From the NCBI GenBank assembly GCA_030435675.1, contig CM059623.1:15832205-15896204 (forward strand): DNA of 64,000 nucleotides, written 5' to 3'. This document shows positions 26,526 to 37,834 of the stretch, one piece after another. Made by a program: the position numbers and the translations under genes. Under the pieces are notes generated by a model, which saw nothing but the letters and a program-made list of their open reading frames with translations, made no database searches and was not told the origin of the DNA. This DNA comes from Steinernema hermaphroditum (Eukaryota > Nematoda > Chromadorea > Rhabditida > Steinernematidae). Numbering within the stretch: position 1 is the stretch's first letter; each line of letters starts with the position of its first letter.

Positions 26526-27652
26526 TTTTTGACAAAGTTGGTAAAGTTTTCTATAACAGGGAAACCAAAAGTTCAGAAAAGTTCAAGATCTCCACAGACG
26601 TCATGAGCGCGATGTGCTCCAGCAGACGCAGTTGACCCATTCGACGGTGATGTTGGCCACCTTTTAGGACGCGATCAGATCGGTTATAACGGCGTGGACC
26701 CCTTTGTTAACCTCACCACAGGGGAGATGGATGATAAAATTTGAGGCCTCTGAGGTAGTTACCACAACAAGTCACTTTACTAGTGGCATTTTTACCAAAG
26801 CCCATCACAAAGAGACCCTTGGAAGCTGAACATGTCCAAAATCTTATTTCTGGCCTTTCAAAACATCTACATTTAGAACAGCGTGCGCTAAAATTAGCGC
26901 CGAATCCGTGCTTTTCCGAGCAAGTTCAAATACACAAACACATCCTGTAGCTGATGCTATAAATACTTGGTCTAGCCGTTGTGATTCGTCTTATTTTCGG
27001 CTCTTAGTCACTTTCGGAAATGGCGACATTCTGCGTTCTGTCCTTTCGTGATGAAAATGTGTCCGAAGTTCTACATTTTGTGCCCATACATCCGAAAATA
27101 AAGGGGATAACTTTAGAATTTTATCAGTGTTTCAGTGAAGTTGTCTAAGGCCGACCATAATGTACGCACTTCTGATCAAACAGTTATTGGGTGCGGATCA
27201 AACAGCACACTCCACGTCGACAAACATGACCTAAATTTAACTTTTTTTTTCGACTTTTTATGTGGCCACACGCAAACATCACTCGCCGTTGTTTGCTCTG
27301 CGAAATCCACGTCCACGTCACCTTTATGATTGATCAAATTGTGTTCTGATGCTAGGTTATACATATTGTGCATGTGATGTGCATCTGAAGAGTGCTCAGG
27401 AATCTGCCTAGATAAATGCATGAAATCGAGCACAGTGGACTCATCCGTTGCAAGAATAAATGTTGTCCTAAACATCTGGTTATTTTACTCTCCGTTGAAA
27501 ATTAAAAGTTTACTGATGTTCCACAATAAGCTGTCTGGTGAGCTGACCAACATCGACGTTTTGTCGTTCACCTTCCCGAATCAACGGTAGTACGACGTCT
27601 ACGATGTCTGATGAAAACAAAAAGACACCACTATCACACCACATCCCACTCA

Positions 27653-27673
27653 CAGATGTCTAGACTTTCAGAC
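27653..27673 (+). promoter_or_regulatory. Module with central GTCTAGAC, copy 3
   Basis: Matches 20336-20356 at 20 of 21 positions (CAGAT in place of CAGAC at the left end). The bases after it, ACATCTTCT, resemble those after copy 1. Confidence 0.5.
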
Positions 27674-29979
27674 TACATCTTCTCCTCAGTTTGCCCTTAA
27701 AACATAACAAAGGCCAAATCAATCTTCCCATATAATGCACTGAGACAAATGTGTGAATACTGAACACAGTCGACCAAAAAACATGGTACTTTCATGAACA
27801 TTAATCCATCTGATAGCCATTGGCTAAAATGAATGAGAATATGCATGCCAACTCACTGATTTGAGGTTATCCGCAAACGTCCTCAGATCTAAATTTACTT
27901 CTGTTCTCTGTCGTTCGACAAACAACCGCCATTTGCTGTTTACCCAGCCAGGTGTCCTCGACGAGCACACGTCACCCTGTGTTCTGATGCCCCGACTTTT
28001 GATGCAAAGCATCGCATCATTCCACGAATCGAACTATCGATCACCTAGCGTCACCTGTCAGAAGTCGTCGAACGCACGTCCTCACGACGAACCCTTTTGG
28101 TTGCGGGCAATGGAGCGGATGGTGAATGAGTCTGCGTCGGGCTTTTTATGCGTCTCGCGCGGACAACTTTTTCCGCCAGAACCTTTCGCTGAAATAATAA
28201 TAAATGACATTTCGCATTCGCACACGGTGATGATGAACGAAGATTTTGGGGAGAGGGGCCGTTTCAAGATGGAAGTTCACTGGCAAGGGGGCATCCGAAA
28301 CAGAACTGCGCGAAGCTCAAAATTCGAAGGTCAAAACTCAAAACTTTTTTACGAACTCAAAAAAGAGCACAATTTTGCAACCTTGCAGCATTCCAGTGGC
28401 TTCATTGATGCTTGAATGATTGAGGAATCTTCTCCGTCATGAAAACATCGCCAGAATTGAATAGCGAATAATCTTTTCGGTCCATATGGAAAACCATCAG
28501 GACTATCATGTGTATCGAAGTCCACTGTACGCTTTAAGACAGAGTTTTGCGTCAAGTCTTGCTAAAAAGCTAAGATTGAAAACTTGCTCTGATCCGAAAG
28601 AGTTCAATGCGGTTCGGTGAAATAGATAGATCTTGATCTCAGTGAGTCGAGCCCAGCCTATAAACTGAACAACTAAGACTGTACATCTAAAACAGAGCTA
28701 TCATAGTTGTTCTTTTTCTGAACATCAGTTAACACGAAGTTTCTAAAAGTTCGAAGAGCAGTTTCTATTGTTCACTGCGAAGTTTATTGGATGATCAGAG
28801 TGTACTTCGTTTGCCGTCCCCTATTATGATTTCAGCTCCTCTCTCGCGCTACCGCGGAACGGTCTAAGACGGTCAGAAATGTCGACGTCTGTGCCACCAG
28901 GCGAACTGAAGATGGCTCCCCGGTCCGTTCGATGCACGCCACAATCTGTTCCCCTACCAGAATCAGTTCGTCACCGGTTTGATGCCCGCGTAAATGGGAT
29001 GGGATTACCTTCTCTGACTCTAGTACTGTACCCTGCACTGAAGAATAAGGCCGGCGGCAGTTCCCTTTCTGCTTATAAGACATCCTACACACCGTAATAC
29101 CGCTAACTCGTGAAGATGAATGGTACAAAAGGCAGTACGGCTTGAATGGTACGGCTTGCACTATGCTCAATTCCCATCTACTGCCAATTGTCAGAATTAT
29201 CGGACTCTGTATCGTTACTGCATTCAATAAAAGGGAGCGACATCACTGAGAGCTCATAAATTATTCTCAGAGCAAAGAACGAATGCGGTTTTTGTCATAT
29301 GACATTCATTTTCGAGAACACTTCGCATATGATGGATTGTGAAGTAGAAAAACTGTGAGATATCTGAAAAGAGCAAAGGGCAACCAGAATGATCTTTACG
29401 TAAAGCAAGTTAACGTGATGACTGCCCATGGCTGGATTTTCTGTTGATACAGACTCAGTTCCCTCAGAAAACACCAGTTTTGGGTTTCCTAATACAGAGA
29501 TTCCGGTCTACGCTATCCAATTCTTTGGATGTTGGCTCTTTTGGGTGTTAACGACACACGAAAAGCCCTTAGAAAGCTATATAATACACATGTAAGCGAC
29601 AGTTCGAAATTGCCTTACTGTATCACATATTCCTTTGTTGCAGATAAAATCGAAAACCGAAATAAATCGAAAATCGATAAAATCGAAAATAGTGAGAACG
29701 TTGTTGCGGTAGATTCGATAATCACCGCTCAATCACCTTTTTGTTATTTTGTTACTTCGTCGTCTTCTTCTGTATCACTTTGATTGTTATCACACCGAAT
29801 CTACAATAAGACATCGGGCCTACTGGTGGTAAGCACAAGACCAACCTAGCGGAAGGAGACACCAGTAGCCAATCTTAGCTATTGGGTTGAGTCGGTGAAT
29901 CACATGGGATCTCGGTTATAAAGCCTCATCCAGTAGTGATGACTCTCGCACCTGGTATGACGCTGAAATATGGCATTTC
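27674..29979. other. No gene seen
   Basis: Two fairly long open frames exist, plus strand 27861-28415 and minus strand 28832-29227. Neither has a motif I know or a coherent set of splice sites. A short repetitive tract of AAATCGAAAAC-like units lies at 29645-29695. Around 29820-29960 the DNA shares short words with 4440-4510. Confidence 0.35.
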
Positions 29980-30898
29980 TTACATGTCATCGCATAGAAC
30001 ACTAACGATGTCGACTGTTTTGTTTAGCTTTACAGCGATCGCCTCCATATCGTATTCCACGACATCCGGTTCCACACTTGTATTGTCTATAATCAAAGTC
30101 TGAAGAGCAGATATTGTAATATAATGATATTTACATACATACAACCGCGTGAAGTCTTTCCAATGCCTTTTGTGTCTTCTATAATCTTTCGAGTTCAGTT
30201 CATTATAGCAGACGGTGGAGACAGTCTCTTTCCAGTGAGACAGAAGCTCCTCTAGCAATGGTTTGGACACGGCGTTCATGTTGCTCAGGTTGCATAGTAT
30301 GAATTTTACGTATTTAAGTTTTGCGATCAGCGGTAGCATGCTTTTGATGTGAGTGTCCGTCAAGGGGAAAGAGGCTGTAGCGTGAGCGAGTGTCAGAATG
30401 ATCGGAACTTTCTCAGGAAATTCATCGATGTCCTCGATTGATACGCTGCGATTTTGGGTTCTTGTGCAGCGGAGAAAATCGAAGCTACTATCAATGTTTA
30501 GTCTAAAAGAGGTGATAAAGGAAATATTACCGTTCAACTAACCTGATCTCCAATCTCATCCGAAATCCCATCTTCGGCAAGCTGTCCGCGGCTGCTTTAA
30601 ACGATCTGCACACAAGCCGATATTGGAGAAAGTGACGATTTTCGTCTCTGTTCAAGTGTGACAGAATTTGAATGGCTATCTCCAGAGGAATGTGCTCGAT
30701 CAAAGGTTGTGGTCGATTCTCGGCTTCGACCAGTTCCTTGAGCGGTTCCAAATCGTCATAGACAGGAATTGGGGGCGGTCTACACATCGGATAGAGAGAA
30801 TCGAACAGTTCCTTAAACTCGGCGCTGGTTTCGGCAGCTTCAAGACGGACTTCTACTCCTCGGCATGGTGCTGCTGGTTTGCTTTTTTTCGCTCCCAT
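29980..30898 (-). CDS. F-box protein with N-myristoylation-type start
   Basis: Two exons (30898-30543 and 30502-29980) joined across a 40-nt GT-AG intron give 292 codons plus stop. The N-terminus MGAKKSKP fits an N-myristoylation signal followed by basic residues, so membrane attachment is likely. At residues about 67-107 the sequence IEHIPLEIAIQILSHL followed by LVCRSFKAAAD fits an F-box, the Skp1-binding part of SCF ubiquitin ligases. The remaining roughly 180 residues presumably bind substrate; I see leucine-rich character but no defined repeat. Nematodes have hundreds of F-box genes with variable C-termini. The intron boundary is confirmed by continuous reading frame (EIR-LNID). A lipid-anchored F-box protein is unusual but inferred from the first residues only. 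Confidence 0.82.
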
Positions 30899-30960
30899 CA
30901 CACAGCAGACACTTAAACTACAGCGAGTGATCGGCACGCTTGGAATCGATGTTCAATGTG

Positions 30961-31270
30961 TGAAGTCTTAACACGTCTATGGCGTGGGACCTATCAGATT
31001 TTATGCAGATCAGATCCATCCGATGACTTCGACGAGAGGTCTCCTTGTTTCACACTTGTTGAACACAGTTATGAGGCTGTTTTAAACGGCAGCTGTTGGA
31101 GGTATGCAGGAACGAAGAATACCTCCTCAACATGGTGATTCCCCCGGAGGCGTTGCAGGAGGGCGACGTTAACAGACGTCTGATGATCAAGTGCATCGAA
31201 GTGGGGAACTTCAAGTGTTAACATGTCTCTGGCGTTGGACTTTATACCGATCAAACTCATCCAAGTGAGT
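30961..31270. repeat. Local duplication of about 65 bp
   Basis: 30961-31029 and 31207-31270 are diverged copies in the same orientation (AACACGTCTATGGCGTGGGAC against AACATGTCTCTGGCGTTGGAC). The minus strand between them is open at 31260-31069 (residues MLTLEVPHFDALDHQ), possibly a relic of a gene related to the neighbouring F-box gene. I cannot prove that. Confidence 0.45.
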
Positions 31271-31504
31271 ACGACTGGATTGAGATCGCGATTCAGCAGA
31301 TTCTGAGCGATACAGAAAATTAAGAAATATGCAGACAGACATTATCGAACGGAACTCCAAACTCCATATGCATAGCGGACAGTCACGTACCAGTATGGGC
31401 AATAATGTGAAACGTCCACGTAGATTTTGCGCTCAAATTGCTCAACATTTATTACGCGCTTTTGCCAGTCATCGCAGGACGCAAAACGGTGAAAACTAAA
31501 AAGA

Positions 31505-31585
31505 TGTGAGACGGAAGGGATTCGAATTCGGACCCAAAAATGCGACGGATGGCAACCGAGACACCAACCAGTTCGACCACACAGA
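31505..31585 (-). repeat. tRNA-like sequence, probably SINE-derived
   Basis: Minus-strand box-A-like TGGTCGAACTGGTTGG and box-B-like GAATTCGAATCCC. It is related to 26455-26525. No complete cloverleaf is possible. Confidence 0.45.
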
Positions 31586-32248
31586 CGTTCTGCTTTTTGA
31601 TGGCAAAGTGGACTATAATTACTTGAATGAAACTTTCGAAGGTCTTTTTGGTTGTTTTTGTGCAAGCCGGCAAAATTTTGGCCCTCACGTTCTATGTCCC
31701 ATGCTATGTGTGTACGAATTTTCACCTCCATCTGAGGCGGGAAGATCAGAAAGTTCTCTTGAAACGGCGTATGGTCTTATGAAGTTGAACTATGGGCGTC
31801 GGTTGTAATGCAATGCGGAATCCATGATATGATAACATTTGCTATTGTGTTCCTGAGCCTATTATCGAAGCTAAGAGGACTTCCTGGGCTCTCCCTCTAT
31901 CGTTTATGCTACATTTCATTTCGATTTGTAACAATTAGTTGGGAATGTTCCCTTTTAAGAGTGCACAAGGTTTGCGAAGCCGATTACAGATATCTGAATT
32001 CGCGTGAAAGTTCCATTACCCAGCACTTCTAAAAAACGAGGAAGTCACCTGCTCTGCAGGACATTTGTTAAAAATTGATGAGGTGGGCGCAAAGTGGTTT
32101 TTTCGTCTTTCGTCTCACCCTCAGACCCAGCTTAGCGGCGGCGACAAGTGTTCACACCATTTGATCTATAGCGATAAGTTCGTCTGCTATCCCACTCAAA
32201 CAAAGTCCGTTCAGTCTACAGTAGCTATACTTAGTGAGTGGTTGCACG

Positions 32249-32662
32249 ATGAAATATTTGGCCTTGTTTCCCATTCTCCTACTGGGCTATTCACACACGT
32301 CGCCTGTTCGTCCCACACATGATGTACGTTCCGAGGAGATGTGGATGATTATAATTCTATTCAGGAATCATTTGATGGTATAATCAAAAGAACGAAGGAG
32401 GTGATTGATGAAGAAATCAAGGCGAGTAATGGTGATATCGACATGGGAGTCCTCGAAGGCAAGATCAACTTTATGAAGACCACTGAGTTTACAAATCTAA
32501 AGTGAGTTGTGGCAGAGTATTGCACTGGCATGGCAGCCATTTAATGTTTAAAACTGAGCCTTAGGTGTTAATCATTATAATCCATCCTATAATTCATATA
32601 GGTATTCTCAAATGTGCGTTGACTTCAGAGTAGGGTTCTCGATTCGTTGCGGGTGGTATTAG
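32249..32662 (+). CDS. Candidate small secreted protein, 5' structure unresolved
   Basis: An ATG at 32249 opens a good signal peptide (MKYLALFPILLLGYSHT). About 30 codons later the frame that looks coding shifts by one base: DVDDYNSIQESFDG and onwards runs to a strong donor (GTGAGT after 32501). This joins in phase to an acceptor (TTCATATAG) and exon 32602-32662, ending CVDFRVGFSIRCGWY and a stop. AATAAA follows at 32686-32691. So the second and third parts behave like a real gene end. Either the signal peptide belongs to it across a frameshift (pseudogene or assembly error), or the true first exon lies elsewhere upstream. The product is unknown; the two C-terminal cysteines suggest a secreted peptide. 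Confidence 0.4.
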
Positions 32663-33241
32663 ACGAATTTCTTTGAACACTGAGGAATAAACATGAATAA
32701 CCAAATTTTAATTAGAATCGCCAGTGTGAATCGTATGGATCAACTCCAGTGCTACCATTTATTATAAAAAAAATACAAAAAAATAGAACAAAAAGATAAA
32801 TACGGCCGAATTTACTCGATACCGGATCTCAAACCTCGAGTTTCCATTTCTATAGTTAATCATTCTCGATTTTTTCATCGATGTACACGATTTACTGTAA
32901 CCTTCAAATAGGGCCAGAGGGAACATTTGCGACCATTCGCGAGGAGCGGTGTGAGGAGAGCGCAGACGACGAGAGACAAAGGAACGGGGCGACGAAGCAG
33001 AGCATCCGATTTTCATCCAATCCCTAGATAAAACTTATAACAAGCCTTTCATTGGAACACGTGACTAACCGCAAATGTCCACGATTGACTACAGTGAGCT
33101 CAATCTTTTAAAAGCTCAATATAACTGGCAGATGACCGAGTGTAGATGTTGGACGCCACCGTACTCGATGCGTACCATGCCCGTTGTACTATAGCCGCTT
33201 AACTCTTAACGGTATTTCTTTCGTCCAATCCTTCTATTCCA

Positions 33242-33738
33242 GCGAAAACTACGGAATCTTCATTTGGCTTGAAGACTGTCCCCTCGCCTCCAACCACATC
33301 GCGTTCGGCAACGTACCCTCACCTACTGTAATCTTCCCTCACTGGAACCTCCGGGTTATGATCCATCGCAGTTATCCACAAGGAGAAGAAGCGAAGAAGA
33401 GTCGCCACTACTACAGTAAACAACAAGGTGCTCTCAGGGATGCGCTGTTGGTGAATAGTTCTCATTTCGGTCACTAAGACCACACCTTTAGGAACGTTGA
33501 AACCGTGGGAATGGTCTTCATCGGAGTTAGCGGTGAATCTGCCATGAACGATGTCAATAAACTCAGAGCTGTTCACGAATTCGGCTTAACGGCGGTTCTA
33601 ATCTTTGAACAAAGCAAGCGGCAGTGCACTGTAATCTCGGACCTGTCCACCCTGAGCACGACAATGACGAAGACCGTTGGATTTCCTTTTATGTACATTG
33701 ACACGAGTTACCAAGTTGTCGCCATATTCGGATATTAG
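33242..33738 (+). CDS. Candidate hypothetical protein, 3' exons
   Basis: A strong acceptor (CTTCTATTCCAG) precedes 33242. One frame runs through ENYGIFIWLEDCPLAS to 33427, and a 51-nt GT-AG intron (33428-33478) leads in phase to 33479-33738, ending VVAIFGY and a stop. The second exon (GMVFIGVSGESAM, then a Val/Leu-rich stretch) loosely recalls a protease-associated domain, but I would not assign it. The first exon is not identified. The opposite strand also has an open frame with a hydrophobic run, so strand choice is uncertain. Confidence 0.3.
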
Positions 33739-33812
33739 TCTTTGTTTCAGGTTTCATATTTATGTTTAATGTCAAAGAAAAAACCGACTTATTTCCTCAT
33801 AACACAACTGGT

Positions 33813-34654
33813 TTACCCTGTTGGCTTTTGTTTGGGAGCTGGGAGCTCTGCGCCTTCCAAAGCCGACCTGCAACAGCATACGAGAACTTTTCGGTCTCAA
33901 ACCCCTACAAGCAACTTATTTTACACTCTATTAGGCGTACTTCAGGCGTCGAGGTCGACAAAACAAGTTCGTATGTTTACTGTGAAAGTTTTCCTTCATA
34001 ACTAGAACCCCTTGTAGTGGCCGACAGTACTCTCTTGGTATTCTAGAATTGGCATTCTTCCAATTCTCATCACACCTATAGCACTAATTCTTAAACCGAC
34101 GTGGAGTTCAAGAGCTTTAAAGGTTAAGCACCACCCCGTGCAAAACAAATCATAATGTCACCACTTACCAAAGCGAAATGCCAGACAGTGAATTCCCGTA
34201 GTGCATCAAAAAGTACACCTGACGCGACTTTTTGAGAAAAGAGGCAGATTGAACTACAAACCACAACTTCTTGACTTCGTAACAATAACTGAAATTTATA
34301 AATGAGCTTATTCGGAGTAAATAACTTCACTTTCTGAAAGCTACATTCGATCCAACTGGCTAGTCGGGGAATTTACAATTAAATGTAAATTTGTGGAGAT
34401 TCTTGAGGAATCTACATTGAACAGTTGAGGTCTTGCTCATGGTTTGTGGTCTTTTGGGGCACAGACGGTTCCCCGCTTATCAAGTTCCCAGCCCTTAATT
34501 GATCATCCTTGTATGTATACCTTGCATCCAACCCATCAACTTGATCATTACTGCCTTTTATTGAATCCAAGAACTTCATGTAATCCAAAATGATGGCAGA
34601 CCTTTCCTGAATTGAGATTTTACATGACGTCAAATCGTTCTCCTTCATGACCAT
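33813..34654 (-). CDS. Hypothetical 102-aa protein
   Basis: Three exons on the minus strand (34654-34521, 34288-34169, 33867-33813) join in phase through GT-AG introns with good signals (ATTTCAG and GTTGCAG acceptors, GTAAGT donor). They give 102 codons from MVMKENDLTSC to KQKPTG and a stop. The middle part reads SYCYEVKKLWFVVQSASF. I do not recognise the family. The start is the first ATG of the open frame, but a CAATTCAG acceptor just downstream of it means an upstream exon could be used instead. It sits tail to tail with the candidate gene ending at 33738. Confidence 0.5.
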
Positions 34655-35202
34655 AGTCCAGTAGGCGTATAAGCCTACAGGCTTTTAGACTTAACATTCA
34701 ATAATGTATGCCTATCTTTGCGCCAATTTTCGGATCGATCAGAGGAGGACACTTCAGAAAATGTTCCCTTGTGAGTTTACGGTCTACAAATAACTATAGA
34801 CGACGATTCCTAAACTGCGATAATCGTCAAGGTCAACTAAAGCTGTTTCAACTACAGCTGTGTTATGGAAATAATAACGTCAGATCCCTCTGCTTTAAAG
34901 CCATACAGTACTTAGCTTGCAATTTCTTAAATGTCACTTATACTGCCACGAAAGACGAGATGATATCGATCATATATTTGCATTCCCCTCGTCATCTCTC
35001 AGTCCATTTATAGCCCTTCTTGAACAACACGCCATTCTCTTTCAACAACAACTCCCAACATTATATGTATATACTGGCTTCTGGACTGCAAGGCGTTCAG
35101 TGCTGAGCTCCTTCAACGCGTGGATACCCATATTTCTGCCGGTACTCGTCAAGAATTTCGCCGTAGTAGCGGCTTTGGTCGTCTAAAAAGTTAACTTTTC
35201 TT

Positions 35203-35483
35203 CTACGAGTACCGTAGTCGATGCCTACCTCCAACGAGTGTCTCTCTGTTGCCCTTGTTGAAGCGAGCGATCTGTACCAAAATGTCCCGAAGAAGGCTCG
35301 CCGGCAAGTCTCTCTCGACAGTTACTAAAGCGGGAGAGTTAGATAGGTAACTGTGTGTTGGCTACCTCTCGTAGGTTCGGCTATGTGGCGTTTCATGCGT
35401 CGCAACCCTGGCCAATGGGCGTCGATGGCTACCGCGGAGAGGAGAAGCAGTCCGACCAGCAAGAAGGAATGCATTTTTGGCAT
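35203..35483 (-). CDS. Putative secreted peptide precursor, 79 aa
   Basis: Two exons (35483-35366 and 35324-35203, 41-nt intron, acceptor GCTTTAG) give 79 codons and a stop. Residues 1-21 (MPKMHSFLLVGLLLLSAVAID) are a clear signal peptide. The short mature part has a dibasic-type cluster, RRMKR, after AHWPGL, then a C-terminal half with an amphipathic stretch SLLRDILVQIAR, ending RLRYS. This layout fits a neuropeptide or peptide-hormone precursor. The L-R-x-x-L-x-x-I-A-R pattern is faintly like CRF/DH44 hormones, which I offer only as an idea. A splice acceptor (TTGTCCAG) abuts the chosen ATG, consistent with trans-splicing. Confidence 0.6.
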
Positions 35484-36298
35484 CTGGACAAAGGTCTGCA
35501 ATACGATCGGCTTGAATAACTGGGACGAGGCCAATCATCCCCTTTCAAATAAGACGCTTTTGCACAAAATCAAAGGACAAGAACAAAGATCACGTGGTGT
35601 GACGGCAACAGTGCATGTCACCAGCAGTCCTATCCAGAGCCGGTACCGCCGACGGTGAGCGGTTAGCTGTGAATAATGGCGGGTGAAAGAGAGTCGGCTC
35701 TGTGGACCAGAAAATGAAATTTGTTGCTAGGTGGCTAAGGTCATAAAATTGTCCGCTTTTAAAGAGGATGTGGAGGGCGGTCCTTGAGGATTGAGGTGGA
35801 GACATGCTCACGCTATGAAGGGGTCCAATCAAGGGAGATATACTGTAGGTGAGAGAAAATCAGACGAAAAGAAATAAATCAAGCACTTTCTTTTATTTTA
35901 TTCCGACGTTTATGTATGAAAATGAACGCGTTTGTGAACACACCTGATTGCTTAAAACGTGTCGAACTATGGTTGCAAATGTGAACTGCTACTGGCACTG
36001 CTACCATAATTTAAAGTGAAATTTTTATGATAAAAGCAAAAAGAAAAATGGACATTTGAAGATCACTTACAAAGATCCAAGGCTGTTTATCGAAATGACT
36101 TCAGTTTAAATGATACATAGAAAATAGATAGGACATAGGAAGAGCTCATATAAAATGAAGTGCCCATGGTAATCACTTCTAGTCGCCAAACGAGCTGTCA
36201 AAAGTGCTATGCGCCTATTGGGATGAGTCCGTTGCTAAACAGACCTTTTTGGGTCTAACGACCCTTCAACAGAACATGTCCAGTTAGAGCTTTAGGAA

Positions 36299-36738
36299 TC
36301 AGTCACCAGATGTCGCTTGCAGGTCTACTGCAAGAACAGGTCTATTTCTTTTTACGTTAAAGTTGCCCATCACCTGCAGAGTTGTGATTGGATCTGAAAC
36401 GTGAACATGGATATGTGAATTTTGGGAGAAAGACCCCTCGACTAGATCCCTACAATACGCACTCCTAGTATGAATAAATAACATAACAAATGCGAGGTCC
36501 TATACGGTCTGAACTTCTTCGAACAGTCACTATTTTTTTTAACTTTAACTTTATTTTAACTTCTTCGATTTTTGATCGGATCATATCTTTCTCATCGTGC
36601 ATATCCACATAAATATCGTCGTTTTCTACCGCAGAAAGCCTCTCTGTTCCTGAGAAACGCACACTGAAACATCTTCATTAGCAACAGAGCAGATTTTAAT
36701 TGCAGTTCTCGTTCTCACACATTCGTAGAGGCCACTGA
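36299..36738 (-). CDS. Possible exons of an unknown gene
   Basis: On the minus strand a very good acceptor (CGTTTGTTTCAG) precedes an open stretch containing SVANEDVSVCVSQEQRG. Further on a CACGTTTCAG acceptor precedes a short exon-like stretch ending LAVDLQATSGD and a stop at 36299. I could not join the pieces in one consistent phase. Parts of 36700-37000 look equally coding on the plus strand. Treat as unresolved. Confidence 0.2.
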
Positions 36739-37649
36739 AACAAACGAACGAATTCAAGAGGTCATGGATGCGGTAAAAGAGAGAAATCTATATGTACCGT
36801 TATGATAAAATGCCTTTCGAGTGACGTCTGGAATTGACAGAAGTCTGCTGGAACATGCTATCTCCAAAAAGGTGCCCAGCGAGCAGTTCCAGGTCTGTTT
36901 AAAGTGCAACTCCAAACTGCATCCGCTCCTTGTACCGAGAACCTACAAATTCCACCTTTACATTGTACCATGTCCTTTCAAATCCGGCGTTCTATGAATC
37001 CCGCTTACAAATACGAAACAATCCCTTTTGTTGCTGAACACCGCTACGTCTGCGTGCAATATTTTACTTACAATTAGTCAACCAACCCACGGAAACGTTC
37101 TTCTTATGAAAGGCATGCCACTCAGTCACTGCAGACCGTGCCGATGCACTATGAGAACGCTATTCATATGTGGAACAATAGAAATTACTCATATTCACGT
37201 CTAAGAGGAGCGTCTGAACAAGAGCCTGATCATCCCCATTGTCTCTCTTCTTGGAATGAGACATAGAAGTACCCTAGTGGTTGACATCTATGTCCTGAGC
37301 GTCCAGAAAAAAAACTATCCATTTTCGCAAGGATGCCTAGAAGTACCGGATTTACATTTTTCTATGGGTTATCCAAGAAAATTGTCATCTTATAATATCG
37401 CTCCAGTAATATCAGTCAAGCTTGGAGGATGAACAAAAATCAGGGAACAGCCCTGCCTCGGGTGGGAATCGAACTCACATCGAGCGTGCGTTAGTCAGGA
37501 ACTCCATACAAACCCTTTTTCAGATGATCTTGGCACTCTTTTCCACTCTTTGCCTGCTTCAACGTCGCCTTATCAAACCCAAATCCATGTAATGCTTTAC
37601 CTCCAACACTATTGTTGTTTTGATGCTAACATGCGTGCGCATGCGTGAC

Positions 37650-37720
37650 CGATGTCGCCCACGTGGTGCAGTGGCATCGTTTCTGATTCGAGCGATAGAG
37701 GTCAAGAGTTCACATCCACC
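37650..37720 (+). repeat. tRNA-derived repeat fragment
   Basis: CACGTGGTGCAGTGGCATCG resembles a tRNA box A. AGTTCACATCC about 50 nt later resembles a weak box B. A minus-strand box-B-like word (GAGTTCGATTCCC) also lies at 37464-37476. Neither folds as a tRNA. Confidence 0.3.
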
Positions 37721-37834
37721 CAACACCACCACATTTGCTATGACGAATCGTGCAGGGGTCCTGAAATTGGCCTGCATGTGAGCCAATGTCTCCGCTGCGA
37801 TGCGACACCGGGTTGCACGTAATCGGATGTACAG

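Larger units (their letters stand above)
6579..27665. promoter_or_regulatory. Cluster of palindromic Smad-element-like sites (GTCTAGAC)
   Basis: Thirteen exact GTCTAGAC octamers lie here, at 6579, 6701, 9559, 11905, 12057, 12313, 19769, 20341, 21500, 21912, 23040, 25646 and 27658 (first base of each). Only one more occurs in the rest of the window, at 43049. An 8-mer is expected about once per 65 kb. GTCTAGAC is the consensus palindromic Smad-binding element known from TGF-beta signalling. Several copies extend to CGTCTAGACG. The sites fall in gene-free DNA. Whether they are regulatory, or part of a degenerate repeat family, cannot be told from one window. Confidence 0.45.

Noticed and set aside
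27861..28415. 184-codon open frame on the plus strand
   Set aside because: Residue make-up is random-looking (Ser/Arg/His-rich), the opposite strand is also open, and no splice sites bound it.
36820..37010. Exon candidates on both strands
   Set aside because: Several frames on both strands look equally coding, and none could be joined in phase to neighbours.
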